Shown: in pieces, positions 8,350 through 16,015 of the stretch
How the letters are laid out: every line of letters begins with the position of its first letter
How positions within the stretch are numbered: position 1 is the first letter of the stretch
Assembly (NCBI GenBank): GCA_905233475.1
Contig: CAJOEN010000004.1
Span: forward strand, 16,407-80,406
Direction: 5' to 3'
DNA: 64,000 nucleotides
Source of the DNA: an uncultured Bacteroidales bacterium
Lineage (GTDB): Bacteria; Bacteroidota; Bacteroidia; Bacteroidales; P3
Notes under the pieces: model-generated
What the model was told of the DNA's origin: nothing
The model's input: only the letters and a program-made list of their open reading frames with translations
The model's database searches: none
Program-made: the position numbers and the translations under genes

Positions 8350-9564
8350 TTATCTTAATAATCTATAATGCTTAAATGCCAAATCAAACATACCGCATTG
8401 GCAGAATTTCTCCTCTCTTGAAAACAAATTCCTACGATTGTTGAAATTATTCCAGTGTGAAAGCAGTCCACAATAAGAATTAAGTGGAGCGTACCATTTA
8501 TAAGACGGCAGTGCAGACAACAATGCCATTTTCCTTCCAATGCGTCCCATGCTATTTCTCGATATATATATTCTATGAGGTTTAAGCCATGCCCCAAGAA
8601 ATTCCACACCATGCCAAACGGAAAAAACTTTCAGTTTTCCCTCGTGAAAATCAAGCCGCAACTGTTCTTTCAGTATAGACCTGACTTGTGGCACCAACGA
8701 AAGTAACCATTCCTTATCGGCACTGACAACATAAAAGTCGTCCACATAGCGACCATAGTGATGAGATTTCAGTTCCCGTTTCATAAATTGGTCAAGAACA
8801 TTGAGATAAACATTGCTGAACAATTGAGATGTGAGATTGCCAATGGGCAACCCACATCCATTGGGTGAATGAAACAAACTTTTTTCGCGAGGTAAATCCG
8901 ACCAGTCAAAACGACTGCCTTTTACGATACAATCTTTCGTCGGATCCAACATGACAATAACTTCTGTAAGATATTTGATGAAATCCACATCAATGACCTC
9001 ATTCCAAATAACATTCCTGTGGCATGAAACTCGGTGCACAGCCATACTGTCAATTGTGGAGAAACATATATCAAGCAACCGTTTTCTGTCAATGTGCATA
9101 AAATAGCCGCGTATATCCATTTTCATCACATAGCAGGGCACGTTGTAATTGCGGCTTTCCTTCCTTATATGCTTTTCAAGTCGTTTTATTCCATAGTGTG
9201 TGCCTCTATTTCTGATGCAACTGTAAGTGTCGTGGATAAAAGTACTCTCAAACATAGTGTGTGTATAGTTGTAATATAGGTGGTGCACAATTCGGTCTCG
9301 AAAATCTGCAGCGAACACCTCACGTTTTTTAGGGTCGTTGATTATAAAGCAGGTTGATGGACGTGGAACGTATTTCTGTGCAACCAGTTCGTCGCACAAG
9401 TTGGCAAGGTTTGTTTCCAAATCAGCCTCAAACTTCAACTGATATGGTTTGTTACGCTTATGACGGCGGGCATCAAAATAAGCCTGACGCAGGTCTGCAA
9501 ACAATTTGTCCCGCGTCAGGCGATAATTGGAACTTGATGGTAAGTGCTGACGTGCGGAACGCAC
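8350..9564 (-). CDS. DGR reverse transcriptase
   Basis: A reverse transcriptase of the diversity-generating retroelement class. It opens with the typical LRQAYFDARRHK helix, then VFAADFRDRIVHH, the diagnostic DGR motif LPIGNLTSQ (about 8824-8850) in place of the QGxxxSP of other RTs, and the catalytic YVDD at 8737-8748. No maturase, endonuclease or integrase domain follows, so it is not a group II intron or retron RT. There is no ATG near the expected N-terminus; the frame is open through the whole template repeat up to 9747. I place the start at a GTG (9562-9564) inside the template repeat, giving 404 residues; a TTG some 60 nt further in, or a GTG at 9745-9747, are alternatives. It copies template-repeat RNA with errors at adenines. 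Confidence 0.9.
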   Translation of the reverse strand: MRSARQHLPSSSNYRLTRDKLFADLRQAYFDARRHKRNKPYQLKFEADLETNLANLCDELVAQKYVPRPSTCFIINDPKKREVFAADFRDRIVHHLYYNYTHTMFESTFIHDTYSCIRNRGTHYGIKRLEKHIRKESRNYNVPCYVMKMDIRGYFMHIDRKRLLDICFSTIDSMAVHRVSCHRNVIWNEVIDVDFIKYLTEVIVMLDPTKDCIVKGSRFDWSDLPREKSLFHSPNGCGLPIGNLTSQLFSNVYLNVLDQFMKRELKSHHYGRYVDDFYVVSADKEWLLSLVPQVRSILKEQLRLDFHEGKLKVFSVWHGVEFLGAWLKPHRIYISRNSMGRIGRKMALLSALPSYKWYAPLNSYCGLLSHWNNFNNRRNLFSREEKFCQCGMFDLAFKHYRLLR

Positions 9565-9744
9565 AGGACGGACACTGAGCCCATAGTTGCGATTGTTGTT
9601 GTTGTTCGTGTTCACGTTGTCCGAATTGAAGTTGAGGTTCCACGCGTTGTTCGGGTTGCTTGTGTTGAGAGAACTCGACCAGTAGTTGCCGTTGCTGCCG
9701 GCGTTGTTGAGTGAACTGTCCCAGTGGTAGCCTGCAGCGGGCAA
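9551..9744 (-). repeat. DGR template repeat (TR)
   Basis: 194 bp that align without gaps to the variable repeat at 10565-10758. On the coding (minus) strand all 28 differences that I count fall on template adenines. Read in the frame of the variable protein it gives 19 asparagine (AAY) codons, the classical design in which A-to-N mutation of AAY yields many residues and never a stop. It sits directly upstream of, and overlaps, the RT reading frame. The 144 nt between it and the accessory gene (9745-9888) hold no gene and probably form the 5' part of the template RNA. Confidence 0.95.
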
Positions 9745-9888
9745 CACTTTTTTTTGCGACAGCGGTCATTATTGTTTCCGAAACGAGAGGAATGCCTTTG
9801 TGCAAGCCAATCGTTCCATCGGTGTTATCCCACTGTGTAGCGGGCCGACCGCCTGTGAACTTACCCTTGCAGTGTTCCGTTTTTGGTG

Positions 9889-10428
9889 TTACAATATTTC
9901 GGAAATCTGTTGTTTTGTTTCTGAAAGAAAAAACATACACTCCATTGGCGAATGTTGCTCTATTGGATACGAAAGAATATCAAGCATTATATCGGTCAAA
10001 CGAGGATGTGCATTCCGTTCGGCACGCGACTTTTCTTCCTCGGCTTTTTTCTTCGAGGCCTCGGTCAGCGGCTGATTCCTTTTCCAGTTGCCAAAGTCGT
10101 TTTGCAATGCCTGCACCTCGGCCTCCGGCGGAAAAACAGATGTCTGTAAAACTATATCCACATTATTGTTTTCCAATGTTTTAACACTGGCTCCTTCGGG
10201 CGTGTAACGCTCAATGCTTGTAACCGGAAAGCCCACAAAAGCCACATCCTCTCCACCTTTGAGTAGCCGGTGGGTAATTTTCAATTCCTTGAAATACTTT
10301 ACACTCAACCATGCACTCCAATCGTATGCACGATAAAAAGTGCCCTCGCGAAACAAGTGTATCACCGAACATTGTTCCAATGAAATGCGTTCCTTTTCCT
10401 TTTCCAATATTTCTTTCAATTGTGCCAT
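9889..10428 (-). CDS. DGR accessory protein, MutS-like (MSL) type
   Basis: 179 residues between the variable-protein gene and the template repeat, same strand. The N-terminal part HLFREGTFYRAYDWSAWL resembles the first (mismatch-recognition) domain of MutS, where a phenylalanine-rich strand contacts DNA; no ATPase domain is present. DGR surveys describe three accessory types, Avd, HRDC and MSL; there is no Avd-like four-helix protein in this cassette, so this gene is the likely accessory. A coiled, Lys/Glu-rich segment (KKKAEEEKSRAE) lies in the C-terminal third. The MutS-like call rests on short motif similarity; the position in the cassette is the stronger argument. A role in template RNA handling or target pairing is inferred. 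Confidence 0.75.
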   Translation of the reverse strand: MAQLKEILEKEKERISLEQCSVIHLFREGTFYRAYDWSAWLSVKYFKELKITHRLLKGGEDVAFVGFPVTSIERYTPEGASVKTLENNNVDIVLQTSVFPPEAEVQALQNDFGNWKRNQPLTEASKKKAEEEKSRAERNAHPRLTDIMLDILSYPIEQHSPMECMFFLSETKQQISEIL

Positions 10429-10456
10429 AAATTGTTTGTTTTTTTATATTACTTGT

Positions 10457-10550
10457 AAAAAAAACTGCCGGACGGTGGCTGGATAGCGCACTCCGTGCGC
10501 GCCACCGCCCTACAGTTTTTTATGCCCGTGTTTTTCTGCCCGTGGGGGCA
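10457..10550. other. Hairpins downstream of the variable repeat
   Basis: Two inverted-repeat structures follow the stop of the variable protein. TGCCC-gtgg-GGGCA (10537-10550) begins 11 nt past the gene. Then a long composite dyad: AAAAACTG and CAGTTTTT flank CGGTGGC (10473-10479) / GCCACCG (10501-10507), which enclose GCGCAC-tcc-GTGCGC (10486-10500). In the Bordetella phage DGR a hairpin/cruciform just behind the variable repeat is needed for target recognition; the larger dyad may also terminate transcription. Confidence 0.6.
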
Positions 10551-10560
10551 AGGGCAAGTT

Positions 10561-12786
10561 CTACCGGGCGGAACGCACAGGACGGACACTGAGCCCATAG
10601 TAGCGACCGTAGTAGTAGTCCGTGCTCACGTCGCCCGAATCGAAGTCGAGGCCCCACGCGCTGCTCGGGCCGCTCGTGCTGAGAGAACTCGACCAGTAGA
10701 AGCCGTAGCTGCCGGCGTCGTAGAGTGAACTGACCCAGCGGCAGCCTGCAGCGGGCAAAAAAATGCTTCTCCCGTTGGAGGACGTGAAACGCCTACCGTA
10801 AACACCGTTTTGGGTTGTCCATTGGGAAGTGGTGTTGTTTATTAATTCTCGCCATTCCGTGGCGGTCGGTGTTCGGGCACCACCGCCCCAGTTGGCTGTG
10901 GCCGCGTCGTCGCCGGCCTGCAAGGTGGTCAAATTGTCGGTAAAGGTAAAACCGTTATAGCCGTAAGATGAATTGCTGCAGTATTTGGTAAGTGTATTAT
11001 AGCTACCGTTGCAGTAGCGGTAGGTGCTCCAATCGTAAACGCTTTTTGGGGATGTCTCGCCCCATGCAAAATAGTCGCCGTAATCCTCCGGAGAGGTGGC
11101 TCCCACATTGCGTGTCGCCCACAAAATTCCGCTCGGCAAACCCAAGTCCACCCAGTCGCCTGTAGAGTTGTCGCGCGGAACCTTCACCGTGTCCCATGCT
11201 AATACGTTGCCGTTGGGGTCGTACAGTTTGGCATACAGCACATCGTTGGTCGTGGGTGTCCATGTTACGGATACCGTGCCGTTTCTGGCAATGCCGTACT
11301 CGGAAGAAAGCTGGCCGTTGGCCTCGAATTTTACTATCTGCGACAAAGGTGTCAGCACTTCCCTGCCAAACAAATAGTTCTGGTCGTAAATATTGAAACT
11401 TACCATGGCACTTTGTCCCTGCGTGGGGCGGCCTGAGGCGTGTACCACTTTCTTGGGCGAGTGGTAAAGTTTGCGGTCTATAACATTCCAATTAGGCGTG
11501 GAATAGTTTTCTATCTCGTAGCCCATAAAACGGAGACTCAGCCCACAACTGGCATCCATGCCCGCATGGCAGTCGAGGCTCCAAGCACAGTAGTCGTTGC
11601 TTTGTCCAAGCATTTGTTCGCGGAAACCTCCGCGTATTGTGTCGGCAATATAGGGCTTGAAATCGAAAGACGGACCGATAATGTCCTCAAGCATCACACT
11701 AACACGCGGAAAAGCCCAAACCTTGGCCTGCACCTGTCCCTTGCCTTCAACCGTGGGAGGAATCAGTGTAAAAGTGTTGTTGAAAGACGAGATTGGTGTC
11801 ATGCCACCAGTCTGTTCCCACTTGAAACCCACACGCCCCTCGGCGTTGTCGGTGAAACCGGCGTATGCGTGCATCTCTCCACTTGCCGAAAGTTCTACTT
11901 GTCGGAACAAGTCGGCCCGCAATGTTACAACTACTGGCACACCGTATACCAGAAACCTTACAGGTATGGGGCGGAAAAGATTGTGCTTCCAAAGGTCGTA
12001 ATCCGGATTGTATCGGCAGCTGCCCTGAATGTCGCAGCGAACCTTCTGTTCGGTGGAGAACCTGCCTACAAGCTCAGCTGTTATTTTCAATGCACGGCTT
12101 CTGTATCTTTCAACGGCATCGCCAACAATCTCTCGCACCGTTCTGCCGCCGAAGTTCATGTTCATCTCGAGGTCGAGGCTGAGGTCGAAGTTCATTTTCT
12201 CCAACATAACAGTGTAGTTGCTTCCAGAAAACAAAACTGTGTTGTCGTAGTTGGTTTCTGGAAGTCGCCATATTTCTCCGGTAAGGCGGGAGTTTCCCTT
12301 AGCCCTTACATCCAACGCATGGTATTTGCCGTGTTTGTCGATCTGCCATGCCCTCACAGGGTGGAACACCATGCCTGTGGATTTTGATTTAGTCCTTCCT
12401 TCGGAGGCGGTGGAGAGTGTGAAGCCAGAATTGTAGAATATGTCCGTAAGATAGGCTTCGGAAGTGGCAACTCTCATTGTGTTTCCGTTCACACTCACCG
12501 TTTCAACAAAGCGGTAGTACACTGCGGTGTCGAGGTCTATAGTGATAATGGAGCCCACATGTATGTCCGGCACACTGTCGGTGAACTGTATTTTATAGAC
12601 TCCCGCACTGTCTTCCGACGACAGCAAGTTAGCTCTGTTCCAGTCTATCGGAACGTACTCAGGGTTGATGTTAATCTCGTCGAACTCCCCAAATTCTTCG
12701 TTGGGGTCGTCCTTTTTGCAACTTGCGGCGAGCACCATCGCCACTGTCAGCATTACGGCCGCTATGGCCTTTGTGTATTTGTGCAT
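10561..12786 (-). CDS. DGR-diversified surface lipoprotein with C-terminal FISUMP/C-type-lectin-like domain
   Basis: 741 residues. Signal peptide with lipobox VLAASC (Cys23) and acidic residues after it, so an outer-membrane, probably exposed, lipoprotein. A long middle part (about 30-540) is beta-rich and not recognised. From about residue 545 it has the Fibrobacter-major-paralogous/FGE-like module: WVDLGLPSGILWATRNVGA, YFAWGE, ARTPTATEWREL, and a final 65 residues (677-741) with YWSSSLSTS and GLSVRPVRSAR that are the variable repeat. This matches the C-type-lectin fold of known DGR targets, whose hypervariable residues line a ligand-binding face. It heads the cassette; a duplicated promoter lies 375 nt upstream. 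The ligand is unknown. Confidence 0.93.
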   Translation of the reverse strand: MHKYTKAIAAVMLTVAMVLAASCKKDDPNEEFGEFDEININPEYVPIDWNRANLLSSEDSAGVYKIQFTDSVPDIHVGSIITIDLDTAVYYRFVETVSVNGNTMRVATSEAYLTDIFYNSGFTLSTASEGRTKSKSTGMVFHPVRAWQIDKHGKYHALDVRAKGNSRLTGEIWRLPETNYDNTVLFSGSNYTVMLEKMNFDLSLDLEMNMNFGGRTVREIVGDAVERYRSRALKITAELVGRFSTEQKVRCDIQGSCRYNPDYDLWKHNLFRPIPVRFLVYGVPVVVTLRADLFRQVELSASGEMHAYAGFTDNAEGRVGFKWEQTGGMTPISSFNNTFTLIPPTVEGKGQVQAKVWAFPRVSVMLEDIIGPSFDFKPYIADTIRGGFREQMLGQSNDYCAWSLDCHAGMDASCGLSLRFMGYEIENYSTPNWNVIDRKLYHSPKKVVHASGRPTQGQSAMVSFNIYDQNYLFGREVLTPLSQIVKFEANGQLSSEYGIARNGTVSVTWTPTTNDVLYAKLYDPNGNVLAWDTVKVPRDNSTGDWVDLGLPSGILWATRNVGATSPEDYGDYFAWGETSPKSVYDWSTYRYCNGSYNTLTKYCSNSSYGYNGFTFTDNLTTLQAGDDAATANWGGGARTPTATEWRELINNTTSQWTTQNGVYGRRFTSSNGRSIFLPAAGCRWVSSLYDAGSYGFYWSSSLSTSGPSSAWGLDFDSGDVSTDYYYGRYYGLSVRPVRSAR
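10565..10758 (-). repeat. DGR variable repeat (VR)
   Basis: The recipient counterpart of the template at 9551-9744 (offset exactly 1014). It encodes the last 65 residues of the lipoprotein. Twenty-three residues differ from the template translation, including every template Asn (now Tyr, Asp, Ser, Gly or Phe). The last ~35 bp before the stop are nearly invariant, as expected for the initiation-of-mutagenic-homing segment. Confidence 0.95.
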
Positions 12787-13160
12787 GGTTTATATGTGTT
12801 TTTAATTTTTGCGTTGATTCCCTGCCGCTGATTTTTTTTTCAAACTAAAACACAATTAAAAAACGTGGGAATCAAGTCCTTTGCTTATCCCACCATTCAG
12901 GCTCTCGCATTGCCATTAAGTAGAGAATAAGCAATGCCGAAGCCCACGTGTGCTGTATAATAAACATCCGTTTGCGCGGACACAATTATACATACATGGA
13001 CGTTCACCCACTGCTTTATCGTGCTACTTTGTGCGAACTTGCGAGATCCGAATGGTCGCAGATAAAACTTCAGTTCAACGTCTTTTAATTATGTCTGTCC
13101 TTTGCCCCCACCCCCTATACGCAAAGGAATTGCCCACAGGGGCTTCGGAACAAAAGACTT
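12787..13160. other. Leader region of the variable-protein gene, no gene seen
   Basis: 374 nt with no convincing reading frame. It can fold: GCATTGC (12907-12913) pairs with GCAATGC (12931-12937), extended by GGCT/AGCC, and ACGTGGG (12863-12869) can pair with CCCACGT (12943-12949). If transcription starts at the promoter in 13161-13200, this is a long structured 5' untranslated region. Confidence 0.45.
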
Positions 13161-13200
13161 TGCAAAGATACAAAATATTTTTCAAACGGCCAAAAGTTTT
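13161..13200 (-). promoter_or_regulatory. Promoter-like copy 2 of the 40-bp direct repeat, upstream of the DGR
   Basis: Identical to 8139-8178. On the minus strand it has TTTG, 20 nt, TATCTTTG (box 13163-13170) and points towards the variable-protein gene 375 nt away. It marks the right border of the DGR segment. Confidence 0.7.
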
Positions 13201-13229
13201 TTATCCGTAAAGGATTCGGCAAAGTTTTT

Positions 13230-13261
13230 TTTGAAAAGACGCTTGATTTTTCGTATTTTTG
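13230..13261 (+). promoter_or_regulatory. Promoter of the M64 peptidase gene
   Basis: TTTG at 13230-13233, 20 nt, TATTTTTG at 13254-13261; start codon at 13297. Confidence 0.7.
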
Positions 13262-13296
13262 CATATATTTCTGTTGCATTTTTATGTAAGATATTT

Positions 13297-14574
13297 ATGA
13301 CTAAACGAATTGTATATCTGGCACTTGCGTTGGTTCTCATAGTCATTTCAAACAATGTCAGAGCCATCGATTTCCAAAAATATTTCCACGACCGCACCCT
13401 GCGTATCGACTACCTGCGCACTGGCAGTGCCAAAGGCAACAGCATAAGTGTTTCGGCTTTTGTGGCCAAATCGGGCGGCTGGGCAGGCTCGTTGGTGCAC
13501 ACCATAGACCCGTTCGACTACGGCGCTTTCCGCGTGGTGGTGAAGGAAGACGCCACAGGCACGGAGCTCTACACTCGTACCTATAGCACTCTGTTTCAAG
13601 AATATGCCGCCACCCCCACGGGAGCCGACAGCAGTGCGATGTTTCAAGAAACGGTGCTTGTGCCTTTCCCGAAAGACAAAATAAAAATCTGTTTCCAGCA
13701 ACGTGATGAAAGACAGCAGTTTGTAACTCAAGAGGAGGTGCTTTTCGACCCTGCTACCACAGCCGTTGCCACACGTACTGCCAAAAACAAGGCACAAAAA
13801 CTGCACTATTCCGGCGAATCGCATAAAAAACTCGATGTGGTGATTGTGGCCGACGGCTACAGCAAAAAAGAGAAAGGCAAGATTGAAAAGGATTTCGCCG
13901 CCTTTGTGGAGGGTCTGTTCTCGTGCCAGCCTTTCAAACAGCACAAAAACGATGTCAATGTGTGGGGGGTGGCTACGATTTCGGACGGGAGCGGCGTTTC
14001 CAATCCTAAAAAGGGAATAAAACGCAATTCCGCCATAGGGTCGTCATTCAACGTGCTTGGCATACAGCGTTATCTGATGACATACGAGATTTTCCGTCTG
14101 CACGACGCTATCGACGATGCGCCTTACGAACAGATTATTATCATGTCGAACACCGAGGAGTACGGCGGCGGAGCCATATACAATTTCTATGCCGATGTGG
14201 TTGTGTCGTCGATGTCGGGATTTATCGTTACCCACGAGTTCGGACACACCTTTGCGGGCTTGGCCGACGAATACATCGACGAGGACATTTCCTACGAGAC
14301 TTTGCACAGTACCCAAACCGAGCCTCTGCAACCTAACATCACATCTTTGGTGGATTTCGACAAAAAATGGAAAGACCTTGTGGCAGAGGGAACACCCCTA
14401 CCCACACCGATTTCGGCTCAAAACCTCAACAAAATCGGTGCTTACGAAGGGGGCGGTTACCGCAAACGTGGCATCTACCGTCCTGCCATACGTTGCATGA
14501 TGGGTACTGGTGGTGGATTCTGTGCCGTGTGCAAAAGGGCTATCAACGATATGTTCAAGATTTATACGGAATAG
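13297..14574 (+). CDS. Secreted M64 family (IgA-peptidase-type) metallopeptidase
   Basis: 425 residues from the ATG at 13297; the frame is open further upstream, but the promoter box at 13254-13261 lies inside that extension and the chosen start gives a clean signal peptide (MTKRIVYLALALVLIVIS). The catalytic signature THEFGHTFAGLADEY matches the M64 zinc motif HExxHxxxGLxDEY. An N-terminal ~150-residue beta domain (DIF-type M64 N) precedes it, and the cysteine-containing end CMMGTGGGFCAVCKRAI is typical. The protein is exported and probably acts on extracellular protein. It is transcribed away from the DGR. Substrate is not deducible. Confidence 0.88.
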   Translation: MTKRIVYLALALVLIVISNNVRAIDFQKYFHDRTLRIDYLRTGSAKGNSISVSAFVAKSGGWAGSLVHTIDPFDYGAFRVVVKEDATGTELYTRTYSTLFQEYAATPTGADSSAMFQETVLVPFPKDKIKICFQQRDERQQFVTQEEVLFDPATTAVATRTAKNKAQKLHYSGESHKKLDVVIVADGYSKKEKGKIEKDFAAFVEGLFSCQPFKQHKNDVNVWGVATISDGSGVSNPKKGIKRNSAIGSSFNVLGIQRYLMTYEIFRLHDAIDDAPYEQIIIMSNTEEYGGGAIYNFYADVVVSSMSGFIVTHEFGHTFAGLADEYIDEDISYETLHSTQTEPLQPNITSLVDFDKKWKDLVAEGTPLPTPISAQNLNKIGAYEGGGYRKRGIYRPAIRCMMGTGGGFCAVCKRAINDMFKIYTE

Positions 14575-14800
14575 GGTTTAATTCGGAATTCGGAGTTCGG
14601 AATCTTTTTTAGTTGAAAGTTGAAATTTCTGGCAACAGACAACTCTCCAATTCTTTCCTAATCTCCTTCACCATCCCGATCTGAAGGAATTCGTCTTTTT
14701 TTGATTTCTCACCATTTTTCCTCAAAATCACCATCATTGGGGATTGTGGAAATGTGGGAGGCACCGTAACTTTGCAGCATTAACCCCAAAAATCAAAGAA

Positions 14801-15337
14801 ATGGATAAAAGACTGACTTTCAAAGGTTCTGCATTGTTTACGGTGCTGTATTTTGTGGCGGTGTTCGCCGCCGAGTTCATCGGATTTGTTCACCCTATGT
14901 GCTGGCTGCTGGCTCCCGCTTTGGGAGCATTGCTTGCCGCTTTCCCTTACCGCTGGATGGCGTTGCGCTGGCATAAGTTTGGCTTGGGGACAATGCTATC
15001 CGCAGTGTTCGGCCTGCTGATGCTGGCTATGGGCGAGATGGACTTCTTATGTCTGGCCATATGCGTGGGCTTTGGATTACTTAGCGACTTGGTGCGGATT
15101 ATCTTGAAGAAAGACTGTGTTGCATATCCTGTACTTGCCCTTGGCAACATCGCCATCATCATCTATATGTGGACGCGCAAAGCGTGGTATCTACAAGGTG
15201 CTGCCGACGAGGTAGGGCAAGCCTACGCCGACGCTATGGCTCCGCTGCAAAGCACGCTGTGGCTCGTCATCGCCCTCGTCGGCATTATCGTCTTGGCCGA
15301 GTTAGGTCTCCGGATAGCAAAAAAAATAATTAAGTAA
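14801..15337 (+). CDS. Small membrane protein, Trep_Strep/MptD-like ECF S-component
   Basis: 178 residues, five to six hydrophobic helices, beginning MDKRLTFKGSALFTVLYF. General layout (small, all-helical, gly/ala-rich helix starts such as LAPALGALLAAFPYRWM, PVLALGNIAIIIYMW) is that of the Trep_Strep/MptD group of energy-coupling-factor substrate-binding subunits. Its neighbour 24 nt downstream is a diverged paralogue. No ATPase or T component is next to it, so it would have to share a module encoded elsewhere. The family assignment is by overall resemblance; substrate unknown. Confidence 0.65.
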   Translation: MDKRLTFKGSALFTVLYFVAVFAAEFIGFVHPMCWLLAPALGALLAAFPYRWMALRWHKFGLGTMLSAVFGLLMLAMGEMDFLCLAICVGFGLLSDLVRIILKKDCVAYPVLALGNIAIIIYMWTRKAWYLQGAADEVGQAYADAMAPLQSTLWLVIALVGIIVLAELGLRIAKKIIK

Positions 15338-15361
15338 CAATATATAAATAAATTGACCATT

Positions 15362-15928
15362 ATGAAACAAGTATTTAAAGTTTTTCTGATGGCAGTAGCC
15401 CATCTTGCCATCTTTATTTTGGGAGCAACTAGTGGAATTATCCATCCAGCGTGCTATGCCTACATCGGTGCGCTTTTGCCACTGCTCTCCGCTTTCGTGT
15501 ATCTCATTACTGCCGCTACTATCCGCAATTTCGGAGCTGCCACCGCCCTCAACGGGTTCATCCTCGTTCTCTTTTTGATTGCCGGCGAGGCGGACATTGC
15601 CTTCGTTATAGGCATCGTGGCGCTTACGGCATTGGCCGAAATCATACGTTTTTTGTGCAAGTACGACACTCGCAAGGGAGTGCGTTGGAGTTTCGTGCCT
15701 TTAGCACTCTCGTTCTTTCCTTACACCATGCATTGGTGGACCGATACAGAAAGCTCTTTGGCTGCAGCCCGTGAAGAAATGCCTGCCGGTTACGACGAGT
15801 TGATGAAGCCGGTGATTGACAACGTTCCCATGCTGATTGTGGTCCTTGTGCTGGCCATTCCAGTAGCCATTCTCGCCATGCGCCTTGCTGAAAAAGTGTT
15901 GAAAAAACAGTCAGCGGTGTTGAAATAA
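15362..15928 (+). CDS. Second small membrane protein, paralogue of the preceding one
   Basis: 188 residues from the ATG at 15362 (a TTG at 15353 in frame is less likely). Like the upstream protein it starts with a short basic segment and a helix leading to IHPACYAYIGALLPLLSAF, aligning with VHPMCWLLAPALGALLAAF of its neighbour, and it has an aligned GEADIAF versus GEMDFLC in the third helix. The pair thus arose by tandem duplication and seems co-transcribed. Likely an ECF S-type membrane protein; transport substrate unknown. Confidence 0.65.
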   Translation: MKQVFKVFLMAVAHLAIFILGATSGIIHPACYAYIGALLPLLSAFVYLITAATIRNFGAATALNGFILVLFLIAGEADIAFVIGIVALTALAEIIRFLCKYDTRKGVRWSFVPLALSFFPYTMHWWTDTESSLAAAREEMPAGYDELMKPVIDNVPMLIVVLVLAIPVAILAMRLAEKVLKKQSAVLK

Positions 15929-16015
15929 AAAAACAAAAAATGCTATTTTTGTGGATGGAATCAAATGATAAATAATATGTTTATGCTTTGATTCTTAACT
16001 ATTTACAAGATAACG

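Noticed and set aside
8350..9564. Group II intron or retron reverse transcriptase
   Set aside because: No maturase or intron structure, no msr/msd; the LPIGNLTSQ motif and the TR/VR pair identify a DGR.
9473..9940. Open frame across the template repeat in another phase, up to the accessory gene
   Set aside because: It overlaps TR and RT in a different phase, and its composition (long Gln/Arg runs) is that of a shifted AAC-rich repeat.
8139..13200. Insertion sequence ends for the 40-bp repeats
   Set aside because: The repeats are direct, not inverted, and contain a promoter; no transposase or integrase gene is between them.
12950..13210. Short open frame upstream of the M64 gene
   Set aside because: No recognisable product, overlaps the 40-bp repeat and the M64 promoter area.
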